Shown one piece after another: positions 15,007-20,850 of a DNA stretch of 20,850 nucleotides (position 1 is its first letter; each line of letters opens with the position of its first letter). The stretch lies in assembly GCA_046705285.1 (NCBI GenBank), contig JBJKQK010000078.1, positions 1-20,850 of the forward strand. Reading direction: 5' to 3'. The notes under the pieces are model-generated. The model ran no database searches and was not told the DNA's origin. It worked only from the letters and a program-made list of their open reading frames with translations. The position numbers and the translations under genes were made by a program. Origin of the DNA: SCRD01 sp046705285. GTDB taxonomy: Bacteria > Acidobacteriota > Terriglobia > UBA7540.

Positions 15007-15912
15007 ATGTCGCTTTTAGTGGTTGGTTCCGTAGCTTTCGATTCGATCCGAACACCCCACGGGGAAGTAGACGGCATTCTGGGCGGCTCGGCAACGTTTT
15101 TCTCGGTTTCCGCAAGCTGGTTTGGCCCTGTCCAGGTTGTTGCCGTGGTGGGGGACGACTTCGGTGATGAGCATCTCGAGGTCTTTCGACTCCGCTCCAT
15201 TGAAACTTCCGGGATCGAGCGGATGCAGGGCAATACTTTTCGATGGAAGGGTGAATACGTCGGCGACATGAACGAAGCACGAACGCTCGACGTGCAGCTC
15301 AATGTGTTCCAGAACTTCAGCCCGCATGTCCCTGACACGTATGCCTCAAGCGAATTTGTTTTTCTCGGGAACATCGATCCCCGGCTCCAGCTCCATGTTC
15401 GCCGTCAGCTTTCCAAGGCGCGCCTGGTGGCGTGTGATTCAATGAACTACTGGATTGAAGGGAGCCCCGATGCTCTGAAGGAGACGCTCCGCGCCGTGGA
15501 TGCTCTTGTTATCAATGAAGGAGAAGCTCGAATGCTTTCCGGGCGCCAGAACCTTCGTAAGGCAGCAACAGCGATCCAAAAGATGGGGCCGAAGATTATT
15601 GTGATCAAACGGGGCGAACACGGCGTCAGCCTCTTCAATAACGGCTCCATCTTTTCCACGCCTGCCTTTATGCTGGAGGAATTCAAAGATCCCACCGGAG
15701 CGGGCGACTCATTTGCCGGCGGGTTTATGGGCCATCTCGCGAGAACCGGTGACTTTTCAGAAGATAACCTGCGCCGTGCTGTGGTATACGGCTCCGTCAT
15801 GGCCAGCTTTGCGGTTGAAGAATTTGGCCTCAAACGCCTCCTGGAACTTACTTCCCAGGAAATTGAAGGACGCGTGCGCGAATTCGCGCAACTGACCCGA
15901 TTTGATGTCTGA
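15007..15912 (+). CDS. PfkB-family carbohydrate/nucleoside kinase
   Basis: This ribokinase-fold kinase has 301 residues. The N-terminal substrate side begins LLVVGSVAFDSI and carries LGGSATFFSVSAS, the di-glycine switch of the family. The C-terminal PfkB signature DPTGAGDSFAGGF spans 228-240, with the catalytic base at Asp234 in the anion hole; NEGEARML is the usual preceding motif. The substrate is not evident: ribokinase, fructokinase or adenosine-kinase-like are all possible. The MTA phosphorylase gene directly upstream suggests salvage of a methylthioadenosine or adenosine product. ATG 15007 is chosen, with a purine-rich GGGAGGGAAGAAG ahead of it; a GTG at 14968 would add 13 residues not typical of the fold. 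The stop overlaps the next gene by 8 bases. Confidence 0.9.
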   Translation: MSLLVVGSVAFDSIRTPHGEVDGILGGSATFFSVSASWFGPVQVVAVVGDDFGDEHLEVFRLRSIETSGIERMQGNTFRWKGEYVGDMNEARTLDVQLNVFQNFSPHVPDTYASSEFVFLGNIDPRLQLHVRRQLSKARLVACDSMNYWIEGSPDALKETLRAVDALVINEGEARMLSGRQNLRKAATAIQKMGPKIIVIKRGEHGVSLFNNGSIFSTPAFMLEEFKDPTGAGDSFAGGFMGHLARTGDFSEDNLRRAVVYGSVMASFAVEEFGLKRLLELTSQEIEGRVREFAQLTRFDV

Positions 15913-17500
15913 CCGGCCTGGCGCCGATTCTTTGTCGCCACATTCGAACTCCGTTCTTCCTGCCCGGGTTACGTTTGCCGTCTGGGCCGCCATCCTTGGG
16001 GTGGCTCTCGGCAGCCTCCACTTTTTTTACACCCGAGGCCTGACGCAACTTTATGGGGACGCATTCGCACACATGGAGGGTGCGCGGCGCCTTTTTGACT
16101 CATTGACGCCCGGGTATCCGGAGATCGGCAGCGTCTGGCTGCCGATGTTTCATTTGCTGGCAGCGCCTCTGGCCATCAACAACCACTTGTGGCGAACCGG
16201 CCTGGCCGGGAGCCTGATTTCAGTGGCGGCCTTCTGCGTGAGCGCGTGGTTCCTGTTCCGGCTGTCGCTTGAAATGAACCGAAGTATTGCGGCGGCATTC
16301 GTCGCGCTGGCCGTCTTCCTGCTGTGCCCAAGCATGCTTTATCTGGCGAGCACTCCCATGACGGAATCGCTCGCTATCATGTGGTCGGTCCTTGCTGTCT
16401 ATGGGTTATTTCGGTTCCAAATGAGTGGGCGGACGCGCTGCGTAGTAGGAGCGGGCATTGCCGCATTCCTGGGAACTTTGACTCGCTACGGCGAATGGTA
16501 TGTCCTGCCGTTTGCCGCGCTGTTTGTTCTTCTGGCGCGTAAGAATTCCTGGAGTGTTCGTTTTCGTCGTGCTGTGTTGTTCTCTGTAATAGCAGGCGCC
16601 GGACCCGTGCTCTGGGTTCTGCACGATGCCATCAGGTACCATAATCCACTCGCATTTTATAATGGGCCGGCTTCCGCCGAGGCCATTTACGCTCACCAGG
16701 TTGCCACCACGGCTTTTCGTTACCCTACGGAAGGCAGCCTCCTGATTTCGGCGCGCTATTACATGGAGGACCTCAAACTGATCATCGGTCCATGGATCCT
16801 CGTGCTCGCGGTCTTGGGCCTGATGATGTGGATCCTCGAGCGCCGCTACCGCGCCAGGCGGTCTGCCATCTTGATTTTGCTCGTGCTGTTCCCTTTTTAT
16901 ATTCAGGCTATGGCAAGCGCGGCCGTCGCGTTGTACGTTCCCACGTACTTCCCCCATTCGTATTACAATCTTCGTTACGGAATTGAAATGTTGCCGGCGA
17001 TTGCCTTGCTCGTCTCTTTTGTGCTTTCTCCGAGTGTGGCACGGAATTTCCGTACGGGGATGCTTGCGGGTTGTCTCGCAATTCTGGCCGCGCAGAACGG
17101 CTGGATGATAGCCGGCGGAGCGCGCAAGCTCCCTGTCGTTGAGGAAGGAATTCTCAACACTCCCTGCAAACTCAAGCCTGACCAGGCACTCATTGCCTTC
17201 TTCAGGAAGCATTATGATGGCCAGACAATCCTTATGCAGTCCGGCGAATGGCCCTGCGTCGCCCCAACGTTGGGGATTCCCTATCGCAAAATCCTGAATG
17301 GAGATAACCGCAAGGTTTGGCGCAAGCTTCCAGAAGGGGCGCAGAAATTCGTAGAATGGATCGTCAGCGGCGAACTCGACCCTGTTAATATCCTGATGCG
17401 CGCTTACCCCAAGGCGTTTACAGATTTCGAACCGGTCTTTCACAAACATTATTCTCAGCTGCAAAGCATCACGATCTATCGGCGTAAAGGTGGCCCATAA
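15905..17500 (+). CDS. Multi-spanning membrane protein, GT-C/GT39-like glycosyltransferase candidate
   Basis: This is a 531-residue integral membrane protein. A cytoplasmic N-terminus is followed by a first transmembrane helix at about 22-42, then the lumen-side motif YGDAFAHMEGARRL (Asp52, His56) and GSVWLPMFHLL, and roughly eight to ten further hydrophobic helices up to about residue 410. A soluble C-terminal region of some 120 residues follows. An acidic residue in the first external loop, with an R-R-(L/V)-x-D-S context, resembles GT-C glycosyltransferases (GT39/ArnT-like) that use polyprenyl-phosphate sugars. That assignment is by architecture only; donor and acceptor are unknown. ATG 15905 overlaps the kinase stop by 8 bases, suggesting translational coupling. 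dapF begins 61 bases downstream. Confidence 0.75.
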   Translation: MSDRPGADSLSPHSNSVLPARVTFAVWAAILGVALGSLHFFYTRGLTQLYGDAFAHMEGARRLFDSLTPGYPEIGSVWLPMFHLLAAPLAINNHLWRTGLAGSLISVAAFCVSAWFLFRLSLEMNRSIAAAFVALAVFLLCPSMLYLASTPMTESLAIMWSVLAVYGLFRFQMSGRTRCVVGAGIAAFLGTLTRYGEWYVLPFAALFVLLARKNSWSVRFRRAVLFSVIAGAGPVLWVLHDAIRYHNPLAFYNGPASAEAIYAHQVATTAFRYPTEGSLLISARYYMEDLKLIIGPWILVLAVLGLMMWILERRYRARRSAILILLVLFPFYIQAMASAAVALYVPTYFPHSYYNLRYGIEMLPAIALLVSFVLSPSVARNFRTGMLAGCLAILAAQNGWMIAGGARKLPVVEEGILNTPCKLKPDQALIAFFRKHYDGQTILMQSGEWPCVAPTLGIPYRKILNGDNRKVWRKLPEGAQKFVEWIVSGELDPVNILMRAYPKAFTDFEPVFHKHYSQLQSITIYRRKGGP

Positions 17501-17561
17501 GCCTCGACAAGGCCGGGACCCCAAACAAAGACATTTTGAAACGACAGGCGGAATGTGAACA

Positions 17562-18434
17562 ATGACCAGAACTCCAAAGATCACCTTCACCAAGCTTCAT
17601 GGACTCGGTAACGACTTTATCGTTGTGCGCGGCGACGGCCTGCCGGCGGAAATCAGCCGGTTTGCGCAATCCATCTGTAACCGGCACACAGGAGTGGGGG
17701 CTGATGGCCTTCTTATGCTCCTGAAACCGGTGAACGCAAAACACCACGCCCGCGTGCGGTTCTTTAACGCCGATGGGAGCGAAGCCGAGATGTCCGGCAA
17801 CGGGATCCGCAGTGTCGGGGCTTTCCTGATGCGTGAAAACCGCCGCAGACAAAGGCTCCGGATAGAAACAGCGGCTGGAGTGAAGGAACTGGAAATGCTT
17901 TCTACATCGGAACAGATGAACAAGGGGAAATGGAACTTCCGCGTCAACATGGGTAAGCCGATACTTGACCCTTCGAAAATCCCGTTCGTCGCCGGAAAAC
18001 ATCCTTTTCCCGTTGTGGGCTTTCCGATTCGCACCGCTCATGGTGTTCTGGCAGCAACGGTAACATCCATGGGTAATCCACATTGCTCCATTTTTGTTGA
18101 GGATTTCTCGACAGTCCCTTGGGAGGAAGTAGGACGTGAGATCGAGCGCAATCCTCTGTTCCCCAACCGCACCAATGTCGAATTCGTTCGGATTGCCTCA
18201 AAAAAAGATATAGAAGTGCGTTACTGGGAGCGGGGCGTGGGAAAAACAATGTCTTCAGGAACCGGCTCTTGCGGTGCGGCCGTTGCCAGCATCCTAAACG
18301 GTTTCACGGGCCGCGCGGTCAAAGTTCGCACGCTTGCGGGCACGCTTGAAGTCTCCTGGCCAAAAGACAAGGAGATCCTGCTTGCGGGGCCGGCGGAATT
18401 GATTGCGGATGGAATCTACTATCCCGCCATTTAG
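17562..18434 (+). CDS. dapF: Diaminopimelate epimerase homologue with Ser at both catalytic Cys positions
   Basis: The 290-residue sequence follows the DapF family end to end: KLHGLGNDF (11-19), RHTGVGADGLL (41-51), FFNADGSEAEM (68-77), GNPHC (171-175), NRTNVEF (202-208) and WERGVGKT (222-229). DapF is a PLP-independent epimerase that converts LL- to meso-diaminopimelate with two cysteines acting as acid and base. Here the first site (Cys73 of the E. coli/H. influenzae enzyme, QCGNG) reads MSGNG with Ser78 (codon TCC at 17793). The second (Cys217, ACGSG) reads SSGTG with Ser232 (TCA at 18255). A cysteine at 237 aligns with the non-catalytic cysteine of the second motif. Substrate-binding Asn, Glu and Arg positions remain, so the fold and ligand site look intact. 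It may be a slow or serine-based epimerase, or it may do a different reaction on a related amino acid. Confidence 0.88.
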   Translation: MTRTPKITFTKLHGLGNDFIVVRGDGLPAEISRFAQSICNRHTGVGADGLLMLLKPVNAKHHARVRFFNADGSEAEMSGNGIRSVGAFLMRENRRRQRLRIETAAGVKELEMLSTSEQMNKGKWNFRVNMGKPILDPSKIPFVAGKHPFPVVGFPIRTAHGVLAATVTSMGNPHCSIFVEDFSTVPWEEVGREIERNPLFPNRTNVEFVRIASKKDIEVRYWERGVGKTMSSGTGSCGAAVASILNGFTGRAVKVRTLAGTLEVSWPKDKEILLAGPAELIADGIYYPAI

Positions 18435-18458
18435 CGTGTCGCTGAAAAAGGTTGTAGC

Positions 18459-18475
18459 GGCGGCTATATGCCGCC
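18459..18475 (+). repeat. Perfect GC-rich inverted repeat (hairpin) after dapF
   Basis: GGCGGC-tatat-GCCGCC forms a perfect six-base stem with a five-base loop, 25 bases after the dapF stop. No T tract follows, so it is not a classical terminator. It resembles intergenic palindromic (REP/BIME-like) elements, but a single copy in this window cannot establish that. Confidence 0.4.
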
Positions 18476-18572
18476 AGCCCGTGCTGAAGGCATTGGGCTT
18501 GGGCAGGATGAACCCGACGCCATCCGCTCTATGAGCCATTTTTCACCAAACTGTTTGGCGAGAACTGCAGAA

Positions 18573-18599
18573 ACCGGCTGGTCATTCCGGTGCCTTTTT
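18573..18599 (+). terminator. Candidate rho-independent terminator for the dapF transcript
   Basis: ACCGG (18573-18577) and CCGGT (18587-18591) form a five-base stem with a nine-base loop. GCC and then TTTTT (18595-18599) follow. It lies about 140 bases after dapF, at the 3' end of the convergent pcm gene. On the minus strand only three Ts follow, so it mainly serves the plus-strand transcript. Confidence 0.4.
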
Positions 18600-19365
18600 A
18601 TTTCTCTGCCTCACCCGTCATGGGGACAAATCGCACAGGTAGAAGTTTTTCTTTTTTGAATCCTGAACCCGTCCGTCGAATGCGGATAAGTGTCTGAAAG
18701 TACCTGCCGACAGGGACAACCAGCCGGCCGCCGGCTGCCAACTGGTCAAGCAGCGGCTGCGGGACATGGTCGGGCGCGGCAGTCACAATGATTGCGTCAA
18801 AAGGAGCCGCTTCAGGCCACCCGCGGTATCCGTCGCCGGGGCGAACTTGTACGTTGGAATAACCGAGCCTTCGCAACCGTTCCGCTGCCTCTTTGGCCAG
18901 CGGCTCAATGATTTCGATCGAATAGACCTGGTTCACCAGCACGGACAAGACAGCAGCCTGATAGCCTGATCCCGTGCCAACTTCCAGCACGCGGTCTTTC
19001 GGTCTGAGTTTGAGTGCCTCCGTCATAAATCCCACGATATAGGGCTGCGATATCGTCTGTTCGTAGCCGATCGGAAGCGGGCGGTCAAGATAGGCGTAAG
19101 GCTGCATGTCTGGGGGTACAAACAGATGGCGTGGTACTTCCCGCATGGCTTTGAGAACTCGCTTATCCCTGACGCCACGCGCCGCAATCTGCTGCTGCAC
19201 CATTTGATCGCGTGCCTTGCGCTGCGCATCTGCTTCCTGAGTTGCAGTAACGGTGGAAACCTGGGACAACGGAGCTCTCTGGCACACATTGGCAGTGGCC
19301 GGGAAAAGCAAGGCGCCAGCCAGAGCCAGCCAGCCGATCTGTTTTTGACGACGCCCGGTATGCAT
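18598..19365 (-). CDS. pcm: Protein-L-isoaspartate O-methyltransferase with N-terminal export signal
   Basis: This is a class I SAM-dependent methyltransferase that methylates L-isoaspartyl residues in damaged proteins, starting their repair. Family motifs are the QQQIAARGVRDKRVLKAM helix, RHLFVP, YEQTISQPYIVGFMTEAL and SAM motif I VLEVGTGSGYQ, followed by GDGYRGWPEAAPFDAIIVTAA and an LVVPVG strand. The enzyme core (about residues 48-255) has the usual length. About 45 residues precede it: basic MHTGRRQKQ, a hydrophobic helix GWLALAGALLFPATA and a spacer, which looks like a Sec signal peptide. The protein is therefore predicted to be periplasmic or membrane-anchored. ATG 19365 is chosen; a GTG at 19395 would lengthen the N-terminus by 10 residues. 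It is transcribed divergently from another exported methyltransferase. Confidence 0.92.
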   Translation of the reverse strand: MHTGRRQKQIGWLALAGALLFPATANVCQRAPLSQVSTVTATQEADAQRKARDQMVQQQIAARGVRDKRVLKAMREVPRHLFVPPDMQPYAYLDRPLPIGYEQTISQPYIVGFMTEALKLRPKDRVLEVGTGSGYQAAVLSVLVNQVYSIEIIEPLAKEAAERLRRLGYSNVQVRPGDGYRGWPEAAPFDAIIVTAAPDHVPQPLLDQLAAGGRLVVPVGRYFQTLIRIRRTGSGFKKEKLLPVRFVPMTGEAEK

Positions 19366-19421
19366 CTTGGCTCTGTTTCCTCGAACTTGGGTCACGCTGG
19401 CAGACCTGGAGATTTCGTAGG

Positions 19422-19451
19422 CTTATCTCAGAAAACGTCAGAAGAAGTCAG
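19422..19451 (-). promoter_or_regulatory. Weak promoter candidate for pcm
   Basis: Read on the minus strand, CTGACT (19446-19451) and GATAAG (19422-19427) are separated by 18 bases and each match consensus in four of six positions. TGA precedes the -10, making it extended-like. It lies about 57 bases upstream of the chosen pcm ATG. Confidence 0.25.
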
Positions 19452-19553
19452 CACTCCCCTCGGCAGGACCGTGTTTCTAAAATCCGATCCTCGTGATCCG
19501 TACATCGCACCCTTTTCTACCTCAACTATCCACGCGGAACTCGTGCTCGTGCA

Positions 19554-19567
19554 GTGATAGCGATCAC
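19554..19567. promoter_or_regulatory. Near-perfect 14-bp palindrome, operator candidate
   Basis: GTGATAGCGATCAC pairs at all but one symmetric position (arms GTGAT and ATCAC). It is placed between the two divergent methyltransferase genes, a typical setting for a dimeric repressor. No second copy is seen nearby. Confidence 0.3.
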
Positions 19568-19641
19568 CCGGCGCGGTGAGGAATTGACACGGCGGCTATC
19601 TTACTTGAAAGAGAAGCGGCTCTAAATCAGCCCGGCAAGCG

Positions 19642-19647
19642 TATAAT
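19642..19647 (+). promoter_or_regulatory. Consensus -10 box upstream of the exported methyltransferase gene
   Basis: A perfect TATAAT lies 70 bases before the ATG at 19717. No recognisable -35 is at 16-19 bases, and there is no TGn extension, so promoter strength is unclear. Confidence 0.3.
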
Positions 19648-19716
19648 AAGCGTAATTGGAACCGAGCAAAGCAGCAGGTCGATAGCGGCTTGGCATGCTC
19701 AGCCGCAGGAGGCCCT

Positions 19717-20379
19717 ATGACTCGATGCCGAAACGCAGTGTGGTTCGTCTCTCTGCTCCTGTTGGTCGGTTTTCCAGTTGCTTCTCAGGTGCCAAATCAA
19801 GAGCACCACCCCCCGGAAAGCACCGGTGAGTATATCCGGGTTCTTGAGAGTTCCAGTCGAAACGCATGGCAACAACCGCGAAAGGTGATGGCCGCACTTG
19901 GTCTAAAGCCGGGAGACCGGGTGGCTGATTTAGGTTCTGGACCGGGCTATTTCACTCTTCGTTTTGCACGCGCGGTGGGACCTGCCGGAAAAATCTACGC
20001 CGTTGATATCTCGCGCAAGATGCTGGACTATCTTGAAAAACAGGCCCAGGCAGAGCATCTGATGAACATTCAGCCCGTTCTTGCAGAACCGCACAACCCC
20101 AAACTGCCCCTGGCTTCCGTTGATGTGATTTTTATCTGTGACACGCTCCATCACATTTCTGACCGGCTCACCTACTATCCATTTCTGACTCGCGCGCTCA
20201 AGCCCGGTGGCCGTTTCGCCAACATTGATTTTTACAAGCGGCCTCTTCCAGTCGGCCCGCCCGTTCATATGAAAATTGCGAAGGCGGATATGATTCGCGA
20301 AGCGGAGTCGGCGGGTTTTCATCTCGTCAGGCAGTACGATTTTCTGAAGTACCAATACTTCCTGGTGTTCAGGCGATAG
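19717..20379 (+). CDS. Class I SAM-dependent methyltransferase with signal peptide
   Basis: This 220-residue Rossmann-fold methyltransferase has SAM motif I as VADLGSGPGYFTLRFA, an acidic ribose-binding position in YAVDIS, and post-motif CDTLHHI; GGRFANIDF lies in the C-terminal strand region. This is the Methyltransf_11/25-like (UbiE-resembling) pattern; substrate is not recognisable. The N-terminus MTRCRNAVWFVSLLLLVGFPVASQ is a convincing signal peptide, so export is predicted, which is unusual for a SAM-using enzyme. The start is fixed by AGGAGG at 19707-19712, four bases before ATG 19717; an in-frame start at 19690 would place nine residues ahead without a ribosome site. It is divergent from the exported pcm and followed 92 bases later by a permease gene. 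Confidence 0.86.
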   Translation: MTRCRNAVWFVSLLLLVGFPVASQVPNQEHHPPESTGEYIRVLESSSRNAWQQPRKVMAALGLKPGDRVADLGSGPGYFTLRFARAVGPAGKIYAVDISRKMLDYLEKQAQAEHLMNIQPVLAEPHNPKLPLASVDVIFICDTLHHISDRLTYYPFLTRALKPGGRFANIDFYKRPLPVGPPVHMKIAKADMIREAESAGFHLVRQYDFLKYQYFLVFRR

Positions 20380-20461
20380 AGACTGGCCTCGCAGTCTAGG
20401 CCATGCATCTTCAGTGAACTACAAAGCACTGTGGCCGAAAGGGCCCTCCACTGGGGGGGGG
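20380..20461 (+). promoter_or_regulatory. Structured leader upstream of the permease: competing hairpins and a G9 tract
   Basis: AGACTG/CAGTCT (20380-20397) and TGGCCT/AGGCCA (20384-20403) are two perfect six-base stems that share bases and so exclude each other. AGGCCAT can also pair with GTGGCC at 20431-20436, which can alternatively pair with GGCC at 20442-20445. CCTCC (20445-20449) can fold onto the G9 tract (20453-20461), the only Shine-Dalgarno-like sequence before the permease ATG. A four-codon frame (M-H-L-Q-stop) begins at 20403. The stems are visible; a regulatory role is inferred. Confidence 0.35.
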
Positions 20462-20471
20462 AAACCATCCA

Positions 20472-20850
20472 ATGCCACCTTCACTCAAACGGGAATTAAC
20501 CACCTTCAGCGCCATGGCCTTGGTGGTTGCAAATATGATCGGCACCGGCATTTTCACGACTACAGGATTCCTGGCCGCCGATCTTGGCAGCAGCTCATTA
20601 ATTCTCGGTGTATGGATCGTGGGTGGCATTGTTGCTCTTGCAGGGTGCATGGTTTATTCCGAACTCGGTGTCAATCTTCCGCGCTCTGGAGGCGAATACG
20701 TCTATCTACGGGAGGCTTGGGGGCCAGTTTGGGGATTTGTGAGCGGATGGGTCTCATTCTTTGCGGGATTTTCAGCGCCGATTGCCGCCGGCGGCCTGGC
20801 GTTTGCGGCATACCTCAGCTTTTTTGTGCCATCTCTTTCGCCCACTTCTA
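20472..20850 (+). CDS. APC-family amino acid permease, N-terminal part (cut by window edge)
   Basis: The frame from ATG 20472 stays open to the end of the window (126 codons). It encodes a short cytoplasmic N-terminus (MPPSLKRELTTFSAM) followed by the hallmark first helix of APC transporters with its unwound substrate-binding motif, VVANMIGTGIF. Helix 2 and the conserved VYSELGVNLPRSGGEYVYLREAWGP loop region follow (helix 2/3), and then a third hydrophobic helix. The EL..NLPRSGGEYVYL pattern is closest to the LAT/amino acid exchanger-like branch. It should sit in the inner membrane and move amino acids; substrate cannot be told from this fragment. A G9 tract ends 10 bases before the ATG and may act as ribosome-binding site. 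Confidence 0.92.
   Translation, partial: MPPSLKRELTTFSAMALVVANMIGTGIFTTTGFLAADLGSSSLILGVWIVGGIVALAGCMVYSELGVNLPRSGGEYVYLREAWGPVWGFVSGWVSFFAGFSAPIAAGGLAFAAYLSFFVPSLSPTS

Larger units (their letters stand above)
19366..19716. other. Divergent intergenic region between pcm and the exported methyltransferase gene
   Basis: No gene is supported in these 351 bases; the plus-strand open frame running through the first half is the shadow of pcm. It holds a weak minus-strand promoter for pcm, a near-palindrome, an orphan TTGACA at 19584-19589 with no -10 at a workable distance, and a TATAAT at 19642 followed by the AGGAGG of the rightward gene. Confidence 0.7.

Noticed and set aside
16406..17593. Minus-strand open frame (395 codons) opposite the membrane protein
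   Set aside because: Composition is that of a reverse-complemented membrane protein, with no domain; it spans the end of one real gene and the start of the next.
17562..18434. dapF as a pseudogene because of the lost cysteines
   Set aside because: The frame is complete, every other conserved block is kept and both changes are conservative Cys-to-Ser, which argues for selection rather than decay.
18546..18558. CCAAAC-T-GTTTGG small palindrome
   Set aside because: The loop is too short to be a useful hairpin and no T tract follows directly; a better stem with a T tract lies at 18573.
19126..19557. Plus-strand open frame across pcm and the intergenic region
   Set aside because: It is mostly antisense to pcm and has no recognisable domain or ribosome site.
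19584..19589. Perfect TTGACA in the divergent region
   Set aside because: No -10-like hexamer follows at 16-18 bases; the TATAAT at 19642 is 52 bases away.

Overview
The window is a gene-dense stretch of ordinary bacterial chromosome, roughly mid-50s percent GC by eye. It carries no rRNA, tRNA, CRISPR array, integrase or transposase that I can see. The gene mix (bacillithiol enzyme BshC, MeaB plus methylmalonyl-CoA epimerase, HemW, an MTA phosphorylase followed by a PfkB kinase, exported methyltransferases and TPR proteins) fits a Gram-negative soil-type bacterium. Acidobacteriota is my best guess, an inference from gene content rather than from a marker gene.

Left part (1-4929, plus strand): the 3' end of carA, a small gene of 21-residue repeats overlapping it by 4 bases, carB, and an aldolase of the DapA/HOGA superfamily. 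This looks like a pyrimidine/arginine carbamoyl-phosphate operon with two passengers. Next come bshC (5045-6682) and a block with its own extended -10 promoter: YjbQ-family protein, hemW and a threonine aldolase (6826-9551). This block ends in a candidate terminator at the convergent gene for an exported TPR protein (9632-10399, minus).

Centre (10549-14062, plus): acyl-CoA dehydrogenase (apparently CTG-initiated), meaB, methylmalonyl-CoA epimerase and a metallo-beta-lactamase-fold hydrolase. The first three suggest acyl-CoA/propionyl-CoA catabolism through methylmalonyl-CoA. Then (14092-18434, plus): MTA phosphorylase, PfkB kinase, a multi-spanning GT-C-like membrane protein overlapping the kinase by 8 bases, and dapF.

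Right part: a convergent pcm with an N-terminal export signal (minus), a 351-base divergent intergenic region, a second methyltransferase with a signal peptide (plus), and the start of an APC-family amino acid permease cut by the window edge. The permease is preceded by a leader that can form competing hairpins and ends in a G9 tract.

I found no clear new multi-gene system. The most noteworthy points are a DapF homologue with serine at both catalytic cysteine positions; a DapA-like aldolase lacking the DHDPS arginine; a repeat protein wedged between carA and carB; the CTG start; two exported SAM-dependent methyltransferases back to back; and the structured permease leader.
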